In this document: piece by piece, positions 9,136-18,102 of the stretch
How positions within the stretch are numbered: position 1 is the stretch's first letter
How the letters are laid out: each line of letters starts with the position of its first letter
Assembly (NCBI RefSeq): GCF_003058085.1
Contig: NZ_QBUD01000008.1
Coordinates: 62,001 to 126,000 of the forward strand
From: Yoonia sediminilitoris
GTDB lineage: Bacteria; Pseudomonadota; Alphaproteobacteria; Rhodobacterales; Rhodobacteraceae
DNA length: 64,000 nucleotides
Reading direction: 5' to 3'
The notes under the pieces: generated by a model
What the model was told of the DNA's origin: nothing
Database searches by the model: none
Seen by the model: only the letters and a program-made list of their open reading frames with translations
Program-made: the position numbers and the translations under genes

Positions 9136-10185
9136 ATGACCAAACACCCGGTTTTTGACGGCCATAACGATCTGCTCCTCAGGCTGCTGCGGGGTGATGT
9201 GACAGCGCAAGGAGTCGCAGACGGTCTGGCTGATGGCCATATCGACAAGCCACGTGCGATTAAGGGCGGTTTTGGCGGGGGGATGTTTGCAATTTTCGTA
9301 CCAAGCCCCTCAGACAAGGCTGTGCGTGACGAAGAAATGCAACAACCCACCTACGATCTGCCTTTGCCCCCACCGATCGAAGAAAGGGTTGCACGCGACT
9401 GGACAGACCGTGGATTTGCAGCGCTGGATGATCTGCGACTGGCGGGCGCAATCCAACTGTGTCGCACTGCCGACGAGGTTCAGGCCGCCCTGTCCGGTGA
9501 TGCAATGGCCGCCGTTGCCCATATTGAAGGGGCCGAAGCGATTGACCGCGATTTTGAGGTCCTGCACGGCTATCACGCGCGCGGGCTGCGATCACTTGGC
9601 CCGGTCTGGAGCCGCGATACTGTCTGGGGGCATGGTGTCCCGTTTCGCTTTCCGTCAGACCCCGATATCGGTCCGGGCCTGAGTGACGCAGGCAAGGCGC
9701 TGGTCAAGGAATGTAACAGTCTGAAAATACTTGTTGATTTGTCGCATCTGAACGAAAAGGGATTTGATGATGTGGCCCGCATTTCCGATGCCCCACTTGT
9801 GGCGACCCATTCAAATGCATGGGCGGTCACGCCGCATTCGCGTAACCTGACAGACCGGCAGCTGGATATGATCCGTGACAGCGATGGAATGGTAGGCATT
9901 AATTTTGCCAGCGCCTTTCTGCGGCCCGACGGACAGATGGATGCGGACTTTACGCTTGACATCGTACTGCGACACTTCGACCATCTTATTGACCGGCTTG
10001 GGGAAACGCGGGTTGGACTGGGCTCTGATTTCGATGGCGCGCTGGTTCCGAAACCGATCAACGATTGCGCCGGACTTCCACGGCTGCTGGCTGCGTTTGC
10101 ATCACATGGTGTGGACGACAGTCTTATGGCCAAGATTTCGCACGGTAACTGGTTGCGCGTATTGCGCCAGACCTGGGGCGCTTAA
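9136..10185 (+). CDS. Membrane dipeptidase family protein (peptidase M19)
   Basis: Zinc dipeptidase of the renal dipeptidase family, 349 residues. Metal ligands are visible as HND near the N-terminus (FDGHNDLLLR), the Glu in AHIEGAEAI, His in VATHSNAW and the region GLGSDFDG. ATG 9136 is chosen because GGGGA sits 5 bases upstream; a GTG at 9124 would add four residues. The gene lies 32 bases before a peptide-binding protein gene and is probably the first gene of that operon, so it likely splits imported dipeptides. The family also includes enzymes acting on D-amino acid dipeptides. Confidence 0.93.
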   Translation: MTKHPVFDGHNDLLLRLLRGDVTAQGVADGLADGHIDKPRAIKGGFGGGMFAIFVPSPSDKAVRDEEMQQPTYDLPLPPPIEERVARDWTDRGFAALDDLRLAGAIQLCRTADEVQAALSGDAMAAVAHIEGAEAIDRDFEVLHGYHARGLRSLGPVWSRDTVWGHGVPFRFPSDPDIGPGLSDAGKALVKECNSLKILVDLSHLNEKGFDDVARISDAPLVATHSNAWAVTPHSRNLTDRQLDMIRDSDGMVGINFASAFLRPDGQMDADFTLDIVLRHFDHLIDRLGETRVGLGSDFDGALVPKPINDCAGLPRLLAAFASHGVDDSLMAKISHGNWLRVLRQTWGA

Positions 10186-10217
10186 AAGTTAAAGACCAAA
10201 AGATAGGGAAAAAAACA

Positions 10218-11819
10218 ATGACCAAGAAATATACATTCGTCGCATTGGCACTTTCCGCCCTGATTTCGGGGGCCGCCATCACAACGGCCAGCGCCGAAAC
10301 ACCGCCGAACATGTTGGTGATTGCCAACCGGATTGACGACATCAAAACCTTTGATCCCGCAGAAAGCTTTGAATTCGCGGGCGCAGACGTCAGCCGAAAT
10401 GTCTATGAAAAGCTGGTCAATTTCGACCCGCTGGACCTTGACGCCGGATATCAGCCGCAGCTTGCCGAAAGCTGGGAAATTTCCGAGGACGGCAAGACCA
10501 TCACCTTTACCATGGCCGAGGGACATGTGTTTTCCACAGGCAATCCCGTTACGGCAAAAGACGCTGAGTTTTCGCTACGGCGGGCCGTGATGCTCAACAA
10601 GACGCCCTCATTCATCCTGACCCAGTTCGGTTTCACGCCCGAGAATGTCGCCGAAACCATTGTTGCGCCTGACGACAACACACTGGTTCTGACCTTGGAC
10701 AAACCCTACGCGCTTTCCTTCGTGCTGAACTGTCTGACAGCCACCATTGGCGGCATCGTTGATATGACGGCAGCCATGGAAAACGAAGTTGATGGCGACA
10801 TGGGTAACGCTTGGTTGCGCACAAACACTGTGGGGTCAGGCCCCTACAAGGTCGTGGACTGGAAGCCGAACGAAAGCGTGCTGATGGACCTCAATCCCAA
10901 CTACGGCGGAGACACGCCCGCAATGGAACGGGTGATCGTGCAGCATATTCAGGAAAGCGCCACCCAACGCCTGCAACTTGAACGCGGCGATATCGACGTG
11001 GCACGCAACCTGTCACCCGAAGATGTGGCCGGGCTGGCCGATGTGGATGGCGTCAAGATCGTTGACGAACTGCGCGGTCGCCTGATGTATTGGTCCGCTA
11101 ACCAGAAAAACGACATGCTGTCCGATCCAAACGTGATCGCCGCACTCAAACTCGCCGCCGATTACGAAGGCATGTCCGGGTCATTCCTGAAGGGGCAATA
11201 CACCGTTCATCAGGCGTTCTTGCCCAAGACTTTCCTCGGGGCGATCGACGACAAGCCCTTCAGCTTTGACATCGAAGCGGCCAAAGCGACATTGGCACAG
11301 TCCGCCTACCCCGATTGCGGTCCGATCAAAATATCGGTCCGTGACGCGCAAGAGCGAATCGACATCGCCCAGTCCCTGCAAAACACATGGGGGCAGTTGG
11401 GTTGCGATATTGAACTGATCGTTGGCACCGGCGCGCAAACGCTCGACCGCTACCGCGCCCGTGAACATGATATTTATCTTGGTGCGTGGGGTCCGGACTA
11501 TCCTGATCCGAATACTAATGCGGGCACATTCGCCTTTAACCCCGACAACAGCGATGAAGCGGGTGCAACGGGCTTGCTCGCGTGGCGTAATGCTTGGGAC
11601 CTGCCAAAGCTGAGCGAGAAAACACTGGCAGCCGTCGTCGAGAACGACACCGATGCCCGCCGCGCGATGTACAAGGACATTCAGACCGAATTCCAGAACT
11701 CTGCGCCCTTCGGGATCATGTTCCAGCAGATCGAACAGAACGGCATGCGGTCGAACGTCGAAAACTTTGTTGCCGGCGGTGCCACGACCGCCGTGTCCTA
11801 CTGGGTCATTACAAAGTAA
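10218..11819 (+). CDS. Peptide ABC transporter, periplasmic binding protein
   Basis: A 533-residue SBP_bac_5 family protein. The signal peptide MTKKYTFVALALSALISGAA ends near ASAETPP. The body has the family signature segment with VARNVYEKLVNFDP-like sequence and AESWEISEDGKTITFTM. It captures oligo- or dipeptides in the periplasm and delivers them to the permease pair encoded next. A GGGAAA ribosome site lies upstream of the ATG. The permease gene starts on the base after the stop codon. Confidence 0.93.
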   Translation: MTKKYTFVALALSALISGAAITTASAETPPNMLVIANRIDDIKTFDPAESFEFAGADVSRNVYEKLVNFDPLDLDAGYQPQLAESWEISEDGKTITFTMAEGHVFSTGNPVTAKDAEFSLRRAVMLNKTPSFILTQFGFTPENVAETIVAPDDNTLVLTLDKPYALSFVLNCLTATIGGIVDMTAAMENEVDGDMGNAWLRTNTVGSGPYKVVDWKPNESVLMDLNPNYGGDTPAMERVIVQHIQESATQRLQLERGDIDVARNLSPEDVAGLADVDGVKIVDELRGRLMYWSANQKNDMLSDPNVIAALKLAADYEGMSGSFLKGQYTVHQAFLPKTFLGAIDDKPFSFDIEAAKATLAQSAYPDCGPIKISVRDAQERIDIAQSLQNTWGQLGCDIELIVGTGAQTLDRYRAREHDIYLGAWGPDYPDPNTNAGTFAFNPDNSDEAGATGLLAWRNAWDLPKLSEKTLAAVVENDTDARRAMYKDIQTEFQNSAPFGIMFQQIEQNGMRSNVENFVAGGATTAVSYWVITK

Positions 11820-12878
11820 ATGACGCAAAGCGTGACGACAGCAGATGGACGGCAGTCGCCGTCCATCCCGCCATGGCTTCGGAAAACGGCCGCGACATTG
11901 CTGACCGTGGCAGTGACCATTCTGGGGCTGCTGTTCGTGACATTCATGATCGGTCGGGTCATGCCGATTGACCCGGTTCTTGCTGTCGTGGGCGAACGGG
12001 CGACGCAGGCGCAATATGACGAAACCTTCGCGGCCCTTGGCCTTGATCAGCCGCTTTTGGTCCAGTTCGGCATTTATCTGCGCGACGTGCTGCAAGGCGA
12101 TTTCGGGCGGTCGATCCGCACGGGCCAAGAGGTTGCCACGGATATCGCCCGGGTGTTTCCTGCGACTTTTGAGCTGGCCACGTTAGGGACCATCATTGGC
12201 GTTGTGCTGGGTGTTCCCCTTGGCGTTCTGGCCGCAGTGCGCCGTGGCAGTTGGATCGACCAGATCGCCCGCTTTGTCGGGTTGATCGGTTATTCCATGC
12301 CGATTTTCTGGCTGGGTCTTGTCGGGTTGCTGGTGTTCTACGGCATTTTGGGCTGGGTCTCCGGCCCCGGACGGGTCGGGATTTTCTACCAAGGGATAGT
12401 GGAGCCGATTACGGGCATGCTCTTGGTAGACAGTCTGCTGCGTGGCGAATGGGACGTGTTCAAAAGCGCCTTTTCGCACATCATCCTGCCCGCGTCGCTG
12501 CTGGGCTACTACAGCATGGCCTACGTCAGCCGCATGACGCGGTCATTCATGCTCGAACAACTCAGTGCGGAATATATCATTACCGCACGGGTCAAGGGCC
12601 TAAGCGAATGGCAGGTCATCTGGGGGCACGCATTTCGCAATATCCGCATCCAGTTGATCACCGTTATTGCGCTGGCCTACGCCAACCTTCTCGAAGGGTC
12701 CGTCCTGACCGAGATTATCTTCGCTTGGCCCGGCATTGGACAGTATATCACGACATCACTTCTGGCCAATGACATGAACGCAGTGCTTGGGGGCACCATC
12801 GTCATCGGCAGCATTTTCGTGGGCATCAACATTTTCTCTGATCTACTCTACCGCTTTTTCGACCCGAGGGCCAAATGA
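11820..12878 (+). CDS. Peptide ABC transporter permease 1 (DppB-like)
   Basis: A 352-residue inner-membrane permease of the BPD_transp_1 family. The N-terminal part shows the DppB-type pattern of one helix (about residues 25-47) followed by a periplasmic segment with FGRSIRTGQEV, then five helices. The EAA loop is EYIITARVKGLSEWQVIWGH. The segment around SGPGRVGIFYQG is a loop facing the substrate side. Its start follows the binding-protein stop directly and its end overlaps the next gene by 4 bases. Confidence 0.93.
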   Translation: MTQSVTTADGRQSPSIPPWLRKTAATLLTVAVTILGLLFVTFMIGRVMPIDPVLAVVGERATQAQYDETFAALGLDQPLLVQFGIYLRDVLQGDFGRSIRTGQEVATDIARVFPATFELATLGTIIGVVLGVPLGVLAAVRRGSWIDQIARFVGLIGYSMPIFWLGLVGLLVFYGILGWVSGPGRVGIFYQGIVEPITGMLLVDSLLRGEWDVFKSAFSHIILPASLLGYYSMAYVSRMTRSFMLEQLSAEYIITARVKGLSEWQVIWGHAFRNIRIQLITVIALAYANLLEGSVLTEIIFAWPGIGQYITTSLLANDMNAVLGGTIVIGSIFVGINIFSDLLYRFFDPRAK

Positions 12879-13789
12879 ACCAAGCAACCAGCCTGCGTGA
12901 TTGGCTTTTGACCGAAGAACCGGCGTCGCGCAGGCAGGCCGCATTTGCATCATGGTATAAGGGCTGGTTGCGGTTTCGCGGCAATACACTGGCGATGGTC
13001 GGGCTCTATGTGCTTGCCTTGCTGATCCTTGCGGCGATCTTTGCGCCACTGCTGGCCACGCATGATCCGTTTGTGCAGGATCTTGGCAACAGGCTGATGC
13101 CACCGGGCAGCGAAGAACACATCTTCGGGACCGACAGCCTTGGCCGCGATATCTATTCGCGCATCCTTTATGGTGCACGCATTTCGATCTATATCGTGTT
13201 GCTGGTCGCCATGGTGGCCCCCCTGCTGGGGCTGATCGTGGGGACGGTGGCAGGTTACGCAGGTGGCTGGGCCGATGTCGTTCTGATGCGGATCACGGAT
13301 ATCTTTCTAGCGTTTCCACGGCTGATCCTCGCACTTGCGTTCGTCGCGGCCCTTGGGGCGGGCATCGAAAACGCCGTGCTGGCAATATCACTCACCGCAT
13401 GGCCGCCTTATGCCCGGATCGCGCGGGCAGAGACGCTGACGATCCGCAATTCTGACTATATCCACGCAATCCGGCTGCAAGGGGCAGGACCACTGCGGAT
13501 CGTGACGCGGCATATCTGGCCACTGTGCGTGTCGTCGCTGGTGGTACGCGTTACGCTGGACATGGCAGGGATCATCCTGACAGCCGCCGGACTTGGCTTT
13601 CTGGGCCTTGGCGCGCAGCCGCCCAGCCCGGAATGGGGGGCGATGATATCGGAAGGGCGCAAGTTCATCCTTGATTCCTGGTGGGTCGCGACGATCCCTG
13701 GCCTTGCGATCTTTTCAATCTCTTTGGCGTTCAACCTTTTGGGCGACGGGCTGCGCGACGTGCTTGACCCAAAGGACAGCGCGACATGA
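12875..13789 (+). CDS. Peptide ABC transporter permease 2 (DppC-like)
   Basis: A 304-residue partner permease of the OppC/DppC type. It has the N-terminal cytoplasmic leader, a helix at about residues 44-64, the conserved FGTDSLGRDIYSRILYGARIS segment, and the EAA loop around SDYIHAIRLQGAGPLRIVTR. Overlaps of 4 bases on both sides tie it to the permease and ATPase genes. Confidence 0.94.
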   Translation: MNQATSLRDWLLTEEPASRRQAAFASWYKGWLRFRGNTLAMVGLYVLALLILAAIFAPLLATHDPFVQDLGNRLMPPGSEEHIFGTDSLGRDIYSRILYGARISIYIVLLVAMVAPLLGLIVGTVAGYAGGWADVVLMRITDIFLAFPRLILALAFVAALGAGIENAVLAISLTAWPPYARIARAETLTIRNSDYIHAIRLQGAGPLRIVTRHIWPLCVSSLVVRVTLDMAGIILTAAGLGFLGLGAQPPSPEWGAMISEGRKFILDSWWVATIPGLAIFSISLAFNLLGDGLRDVLDPKDSAT

Positions 13790-14652
13790 CCGACCAAGGC
13801 CCCCTTTTGGACGTTGAGAACCTGTGGGTGCGATTCCGCAGCCGCGCAGGTATGTTCGAGGCGGTGCGCGGCGTGTCTTTCACGCTGGGGCGCGAACGGC
13901 TGGGCATCGTCGGGGAATCCGGGTCAGGCAAGTCGATGACAGGCCGCGCCTTGCTGCGGCTGATCAGACCACCGGGTTTCGTGGAAGCCGACCGCATGTC
14001 GCTGCATGGCGAAGACATCCTGCAAGCGTCAGAAACGCGGATGCGGCAACTGCGTGGCGGACGGATTTCAATGATCATGCAGGACCCGAAATTTTCGCTC
14101 AACCCCGTCATGACGGTCGGGCAGCAGATGGTAGAGGCCTTGCGCGCGCATGAGAAGGTCACGAAAGCACAAGCCCGGACCCGCGCGATAGAGATGCTCG
14201 ATGAGGTCGCGATCAGAGAGCCCGAACGGGTCTATGACCTCTACCCGCACGAGGTGTCGGGCGGTATGGGACAGCGGATCATGATTGCGATGATGTTGCT
14301 GCCCAACCCCGAAATTCTGATCGCCGACGAACCGACGTCAGCGCTGGATGTGTCGGTGCAATTGCAGGTTCTCGATATCATGGACAAGCTGGTGCGCGAC
14401 CGGGGCATGGGGCTGATATTCATCAGTCACGACCTGAACCTTGTGGCGAAATTCTGCGACCGCATCGTGATCATGTATGCGGGCCGGATTGTTGAAACCT
14501 GCAAGGCCAGCGAATTGCGGCAGGCCAAACATCCCTACACGCTGGGCCTGCTGAATTCTGTTCCAGACCTTGAACACCCGCGTGAAAGGCTGGACGTGCT
14601 GGCGCGTGATCCTGCCTGGCGCGAGGCCCCATCAGTGAGTGCGCGCCAATGA
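13786..14652 (+). CDS. Peptide ABC transporter ATP-binding protein 1 (DppD-like)
   Basis: A 288-residue ATPase with Walker A GESGSGKS (about 43-50), signature VSGGMGQR, Walker B ILIADEPTSALD and the H-loop ISHDL. The C-terminus keeps the oligopeptide-type motif KHPYTLGLLNSVPDL but stops soon after, shorter than the roughly 320-330 residues usual for DppD. Overlaps of 4 bases with both neighbours indicate translational coupling. Confidence 0.92.
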   Translation: MTDQGPLLDVENLWVRFRSRAGMFEAVRGVSFTLGRERLGIVGESGSGKSMTGRALLRLIRPPGFVEADRMSLHGEDILQASETRMRQLRGGRISMIMQDPKFSLNPVMTVGQQMVEALRAHEKVTKAQARTRAIEMLDEVAIREPERVYDLYPHEVSGGMGQRIMIAMMLLPNPEILIADEPTSALDVSVQLQVLDIMDKLVRDRGMGLIFISHDLNLVAKFCDRIVIMYAGRIVETCKASELRQAKHPYTLGLLNSVPDLEHPRERLDVLARDPAWREAPSVSARQ

Positions 14653-15401
14653 CAGCAATTTCCGTGCGCGACCTGAATGTCTGGTTCGGATCAGGGGCAG
14701 CGCGATCAGATGCAGTCCTTGATGTCAGCTTTGACGTGGCAGAGGGCGAGATTTTCGGGCTTGTCGGGGAAAGCGGGTCAGGCAAATCCACGATCCTGCG
14801 GGCGATTTCAGGTCTGGTTCCCACATGGTCGGGGACAATGACGGTGGCTGGCGAAACCCTTGGCAAGCGGCGCAGCCAGTCATTCTACAGCAAGGTGCAG
14901 ATGGTCTTTCAGGACCCGTATGCTTCACTGCACCCGCGCCACACGGTCGACCGGCTGTTGTCTGAAACGATGCGGCTCCATGGCATCAGGGACGTCGATG
15001 ATCGGATCGTGCAACTGCTGGGCGACGTGGGGCTGGGGGCCGGCTTTCGGTTCCGCTATCCGCACCAACTGTCGGGCGGACAAAGGCAACGGGTCGCGAT
15101 TGCGCGTGCGCTGGCGTCTAATCCCGCCATTCTGCTGCTGGATGAGCCCACCTCTGCGCTTGATGTATCTGTGCAGGCAGAAATACTGAATCTGCTGTCC
15201 GATTTGCAGCGCGCACATCGGCTGACTTACATCATGGTTTCGCATGATCTGGGCGTTGTCGGGCATCTTTGCAGCCGGATCGCGGTCATGAAGGACGGGC
15301 GCATCGTCGAAGTGCTGGGAGTGTCGGAAATGCGCCAGCTACAGGCACAAGACCCCTATACCCGCAAGCTGCTTGCAAGTTCAGTGCATTCCATCCGCTA
15401 A
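14649..15401 (+). CDS. Peptide ABC transporter ATP-binding protein 2 (DppF-like)
   Basis: A 250-residue ATPase with Walker A GESGSGKST, signature LSGGQRQR, Walker B ILLLDEPTSALD and VSHDLGVVGHLC. It ends at QDPYTRKLLASSVHSIR, so most of the C-terminal oligopeptide/dipeptide extension (about 60-80 residues in DppF) is absent. It is the last gene of the five-gene transporter set and should pair with the preceding ATPase. Confidence 0.92.
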   Translation: MTAISVRDLNVWFGSGAARSDAVLDVSFDVAEGEIFGLVGESGSGKSTILRAISGLVPTWSGTMTVAGETLGKRRSQSFYSKVQMVFQDPYASLHPRHTVDRLLSETMRLHGIRDVDDRIVQLLGDVGLGAGFRFRYPHQLSGGQRQRVAIARALASNPAILLLDEPTSALDVSVQAEILNLLSDLQRAHRLTYIMVSHDLGVVGHLCSRIAVMKDGRIVEVLGVSEMRQLQAQDPYTRKLLASSVHSIR

Positions 15402-15427
15402 ACCGGACTTCGCAGACGATACTGACC

Positions 15428-15462
15428 ATAAAAAAACCTGCCGACCTTTCAGCCGACAGGTT
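15428..15462 (-). terminator. Rho-independent terminator of bioY
   Basis: Minus-strand reading AACCTGTCGGC / GTCGGCAGGTT followed by seven T. Two G-U pairs close the stem only on the minus strand, which fixes its direction; it may still attenuate the convergent peptide-transporter operon. Confidence 0.88.
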
Positions 15463-15486
15463 CATTCTTCAGACCTCAGTCCGCCG

Positions 15487-16086
15487 TTAGCGACGGGCGC
15501 TGCCAATCAGCTTCCACAGGCCGGGAACCAGAAGTGCGGCCAGCCCAAGCTTGAGCGCATCGCCGATCAGAAAGGGCGTCAGACCCCACTGCAAAATCGG
15601 CTGGTCCCAACCGTACAACATCCCCAACCATGCAAGGCCGGGCACATAAATCAACGCGTTACCAATCAGCATCGCCGCAGCCATCATCAGAACCGAGCGG
15701 TCCCATCCCGCACGCGCGGCAAAGCCCAATGCCAAGGTTGCAAGCACATACCCCAACAAATAACCGCCTGTGCCACCCATCATATAGGTCAGGCCGTTAG
15801 CTTCGGCAGATGAGCCCGCAAAAACGTCAAAACCCAATGCACCGATGATCATGTAACCAAGGATCGTCAAAAGCCCCAGACGCGGGCCGTAGGCGGCACC
15901 AATCGTCAGCACGGCAAAGGTGCCCATGGTGATCGGCACCGGCCACATCGGAATGCGGATTTTCGCAAAGATAACTAGGGCTGCGATCCCCACAACAACC
16001 ATCGCAGCCTGCTTGATCCGCAAGGCGGTGCCCGCAGATGGGCCAAAGGCCTCTGTCAAAACTCTGTCATTCAGCGCGATAGCCAT
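15487..16086 (-). CDS. bioY: Biotin transporter BioY
   Basis: A 199-residue integral membrane protein with six hydrophobic helices. It contains the BioY hallmarks IPMWPVPITMGTFAVL, AAYGPRLG and MGGTGGYLLGYV. BioY binds biotin and works alone or with a shared ECF ATPase/transmembrane module; no such module is adjacent. Start ATG 16086 (MAIALNDRVL) has AAGGGGAG upstream; a GTG three codons earlier sits on top of the ribosome site and is rejected. The gene is monocistronic with its own terminator. Confidence 0.94.
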   Translation of the reverse strand: MAIALNDRVLTEAFGPSAGTALRIKQAAMVVVGIAALVIFAKIRIPMWPVPITMGTFAVLTIGAAYGPRLGLLTILGYMIIGALGFDVFAGSSAEANGLTYMMGGTGGYLLGYVLATLALGFAARAGWDRSVLMMAAAMLIGNALIYVPGLAWLGMLYGWDQPILQWGLTPFLIGDALKLGLAALLVPGLWKLIGSARR

Positions 16087-16177
16087 GTGCCGCACTCCCC
16101 TTATGTGAACAATTTGGTATCTTTGTGCCCGATGCTGCGACGCGGCGCAAGCGCGATGCGCATACAGTGGCCAAACC

Positions 16178-16203
16178 GTAAGATGGGCTTTAACCCATCC
16201 TAC
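16178..16203 (-). repeat. Gene-end palindrome, copy C
   Basis: Minus-strand reading GTAGGATGGGTTAAAG then CCCATCTTAC, then GGTTTGG. The TAG inside GTAGG is the stop codon of the DUF6314 gene. Nearly identical to the copy at 63944. Confidence 0.8.
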
Positions 16204-16622
16204 CTGCAGTAATGACTGATCGACGTATAATCCTTGCGTGGCCCTGTGACGGTCCAGACCGCCTGCCAGTCCGGCCAGGCACGAAAATCATAACGCACCT
16301 GATAGTGATCCGCTCCGCAAGGATGGTCACTGCCCGCAACACACCCCTCAGGCACAAAACGATGAAAGGGGCTGCCATCAGCAAACCGGACATCGACCCA
16401 TCCCCCGCCAAAATGCCACTGGTAGCTGCGGGTTGCCTGCATGACAGGTCCCTGCCCCAGCTGGAACTGGCCCTCTTCGCGGTAGTCCATCACCCCTTGC
16501 GCCTGATCCAACAGCGTCACCGTTCCCTGCAAGGTCCCTTCCTGATTAGCCATCCGGTCAATGATCCGGCGCTCCAAGCGCCAAAGCCCGCGAAAATCCT
16601 GTTCAACCTGCAAGGCACACAT
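16200..16622 (-). CDS. DUF6314 family protein
   Basis: A 140-residue protein of unknown function. It shows the pattern I know from DUF6314: an N-terminal FRGLWRLERRIIDR, a lipocalin-like beta-rich body (GTVTLLD, VDVRFADGSPFHRF), the cysteine-rich DHPCGADHYQVRYDF and a C-terminal W-rich WTVTGPRKDYTS. The stop codon is supplied by a palindromic repeat, so the last residues (HYCR) may have been altered by its insertion. ATG 16622 is assumed; a TTG at 16637 with GAGAG upstream is an alternative. Confidence 0.75.
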   Translation of the reverse strand: MCALQVEQDFRGLWRLERRIIDRMANQEGTLQGTVTLLDQAQGVMDYREEGQFQLGQGPVMQATRSYQWHFGGGWVDVRFADGSPFHRFVPEGCVAGSDHPCGADHYQVRYDFRAWPDWQAVWTVTGPRKDYTSISHYCR

Positions 16623-16743
16623 CCATCGGGCGGCCAACTTTCATTCTCTCACTCCCTTGAGGGTTCTGTTCGCGCCCCTTATGACGCCTCATAAATCCGC
16701 TGCACAGTCTTGAATGACCCATTCCACAATAAGGTGACACCTC

Positions 16744-18051
16744 ATGATCCCTCGTTATTCCCGCCCAGAAATGACCGCCATTTGGGAGCCTGCCACCAAA
16801 TTCCGCATCTGGTACGAGATCGAGGCCCACGCTTGTGACGCACAGGCGGCAATCGGGGTGATCCCCAAGGAAAACGCAGCCGCGGTCTGGAAAGCCAAGG
16901 ATGTGGAATTCAACGTCGACCGGATTGACGAAATCGAAGCGGTAACCAAACATGATGTGATCGCGTTCCTGACCCATCTGGCCGAACATATCGGGGCTGA
17001 CGATGCCCGTTTTGTGCATCAGGGAATGACTTCTTCCGATGTGCTCGACACAACATTCAATGTACAGCTGGTCCGGGCCACCGATATCCTGATCGCTGAC
17101 ATGGACAGGTTGCTTGCCGCACTCAAGACGCGCGCCCTTGAACATAAAGACACGGTGCGCATAGGACGCAGCCACGGCATCCATGCCGAGCCCACAACAA
17201 TGGGTCTGACGTTTGCACGTTTCTACGCGGAAATGGACCGCGGGCGCGCCCGCCTTGTTGCCGCACGCGCCGAGATCGCCACAGGCGCCATTTCCGGCGC
17301 TGTCGGCACATTTGCCAACATCGATCCATCGGTCGAAGAACATGTCTGCGCGCAAATGGGCCTGACGCCCGAGCCGATCAGTACTCAGGTGATTCCCCGC
17401 GACCGGCACGCAATGTTCTTTGCCACGCTTGGCGTCATCGCTTCCAGCATCGAAAATGTTGCCACAGAGATCCGCCACATGCAGCGGACGGAAGTGCTCG
17501 AGGCCGAAGAGTTCTTCTCCAAAGGGCAGAAGGGTTCTTCTGCCATGCCGCATAAGCGCAACCCGGTCCTGACCGAAAATCTGACAGGTCTTGCGCGTCT
17601 TGTGCGGATGTCTGTGGTGCCCGCAATGGAGAACGTGGCGCTTTGGCATGAACGCGATATCAGCCATTCGTCCGTCGAACGCGCCATCGGGCCGGATACA
17701 ACGGTGACCTTGGATTTTGCCTTGAACCGTCTGGCCGGCGTCATCGAAAAGCTGGTCATTTATCCAGATAACATGCTGGCGAATATGAATAAATTCCGCG
17801 GGCTTGTGATGTCCCAGCGGGTTCTGCTGGCGCTCACACAAGCAGGGGTCAGCCGCGAAGACGCTTACAAGTTGGTGCAGCGGAATGCGATGAAAGTCTG
17901 GGAACAGGGTGCTGATTTCAAAACAGAGTTATTGGGCGACGCAGAAGTGACGCAAGCACTGTCAAAAGAGGAAATCGAAGAGAAGTTCGACCTTGGCTAC
18001 CACACAAAGCACGTTGATACGATTTTCAAACGGGTCTTTGGCGAAAGCTGA
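16744..18051 (+). CDS. purB: Adenylosuccinate lyase
   Basis: Cleaves SAICAR and adenylosuccinate in purine synthesis; cytosolic tetramer of the fumarase/aspartase superfamily. The 435 residues have the expected N-terminus MIPRYSRPEMTAIWEP, the catalytic His region GRSHGIHAEPTTMG, TSSDVLDT, and the superfamily signature GSSAMPHKRNPV. No purine genes are next to it. A long open frame on the opposite strand (16603-17841) is a codon-bias shadow. Confidence 0.98.
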   Translation: MIPRYSRPEMTAIWEPATKFRIWYEIEAHACDAQAAIGVIPKENAAAVWKAKDVEFNVDRIDEIEAVTKHDVIAFLTHLAEHIGADDARFVHQGMTSSDVLDTTFNVQLVRATDILIADMDRLLAALKTRALEHKDTVRIGRSHGIHAEPTTMGLTFARFYAEMDRGRARLVAARAEIATGAISGAVGTFANIDPSVEEHVCAQMGLTPEPISTQVIPRDRHAMFFATLGVIASSIENVATEIRHMQRTEVLEAEEFFSKGQKGSSAMPHKRNPVLTENLTGLARLVRMSVVPAMENVALWHERDISHSSVERAIGPDTTVTLDFALNRLAGVIEKLVIYPDNMLANMNKFRGLVMSQRVLLALTQAGVSREDAYKLVQRNAMKVWEQGADFKTELLGDAEVTQALSKEEIEEKFDLGYHTKHVDTIFKRVFGES

Positions 18052-18059
18052 AGGCAATT

Positions 18060-18092
18060 GTGATCGGCCATCTGTCCCGACTGGCCGATCAC
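18060..18092 (+). terminator. Strong hairpin between purB and luxI
   Basis: Perfect 11-bp inverted repeat GTGATCGGCCA/TGGCCGATCAC with an 11-base loop between convergent purB and luxI. It lacks a T tract in either direction, so it may be a bidirectional or Rho-assisted terminator. Confidence 0.6.
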
Positions 18093-18102
18093 TTCAACAG
18101 CA

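Noticed and set aside
16603-17841. Long open frame (412 codons) on the strand opposite purB
   Set aside because: It covers a confident enzyme gene in antisense, is rich in Cys, His and Arg, and has no recognisable domain; high G+C codon bias explains it.
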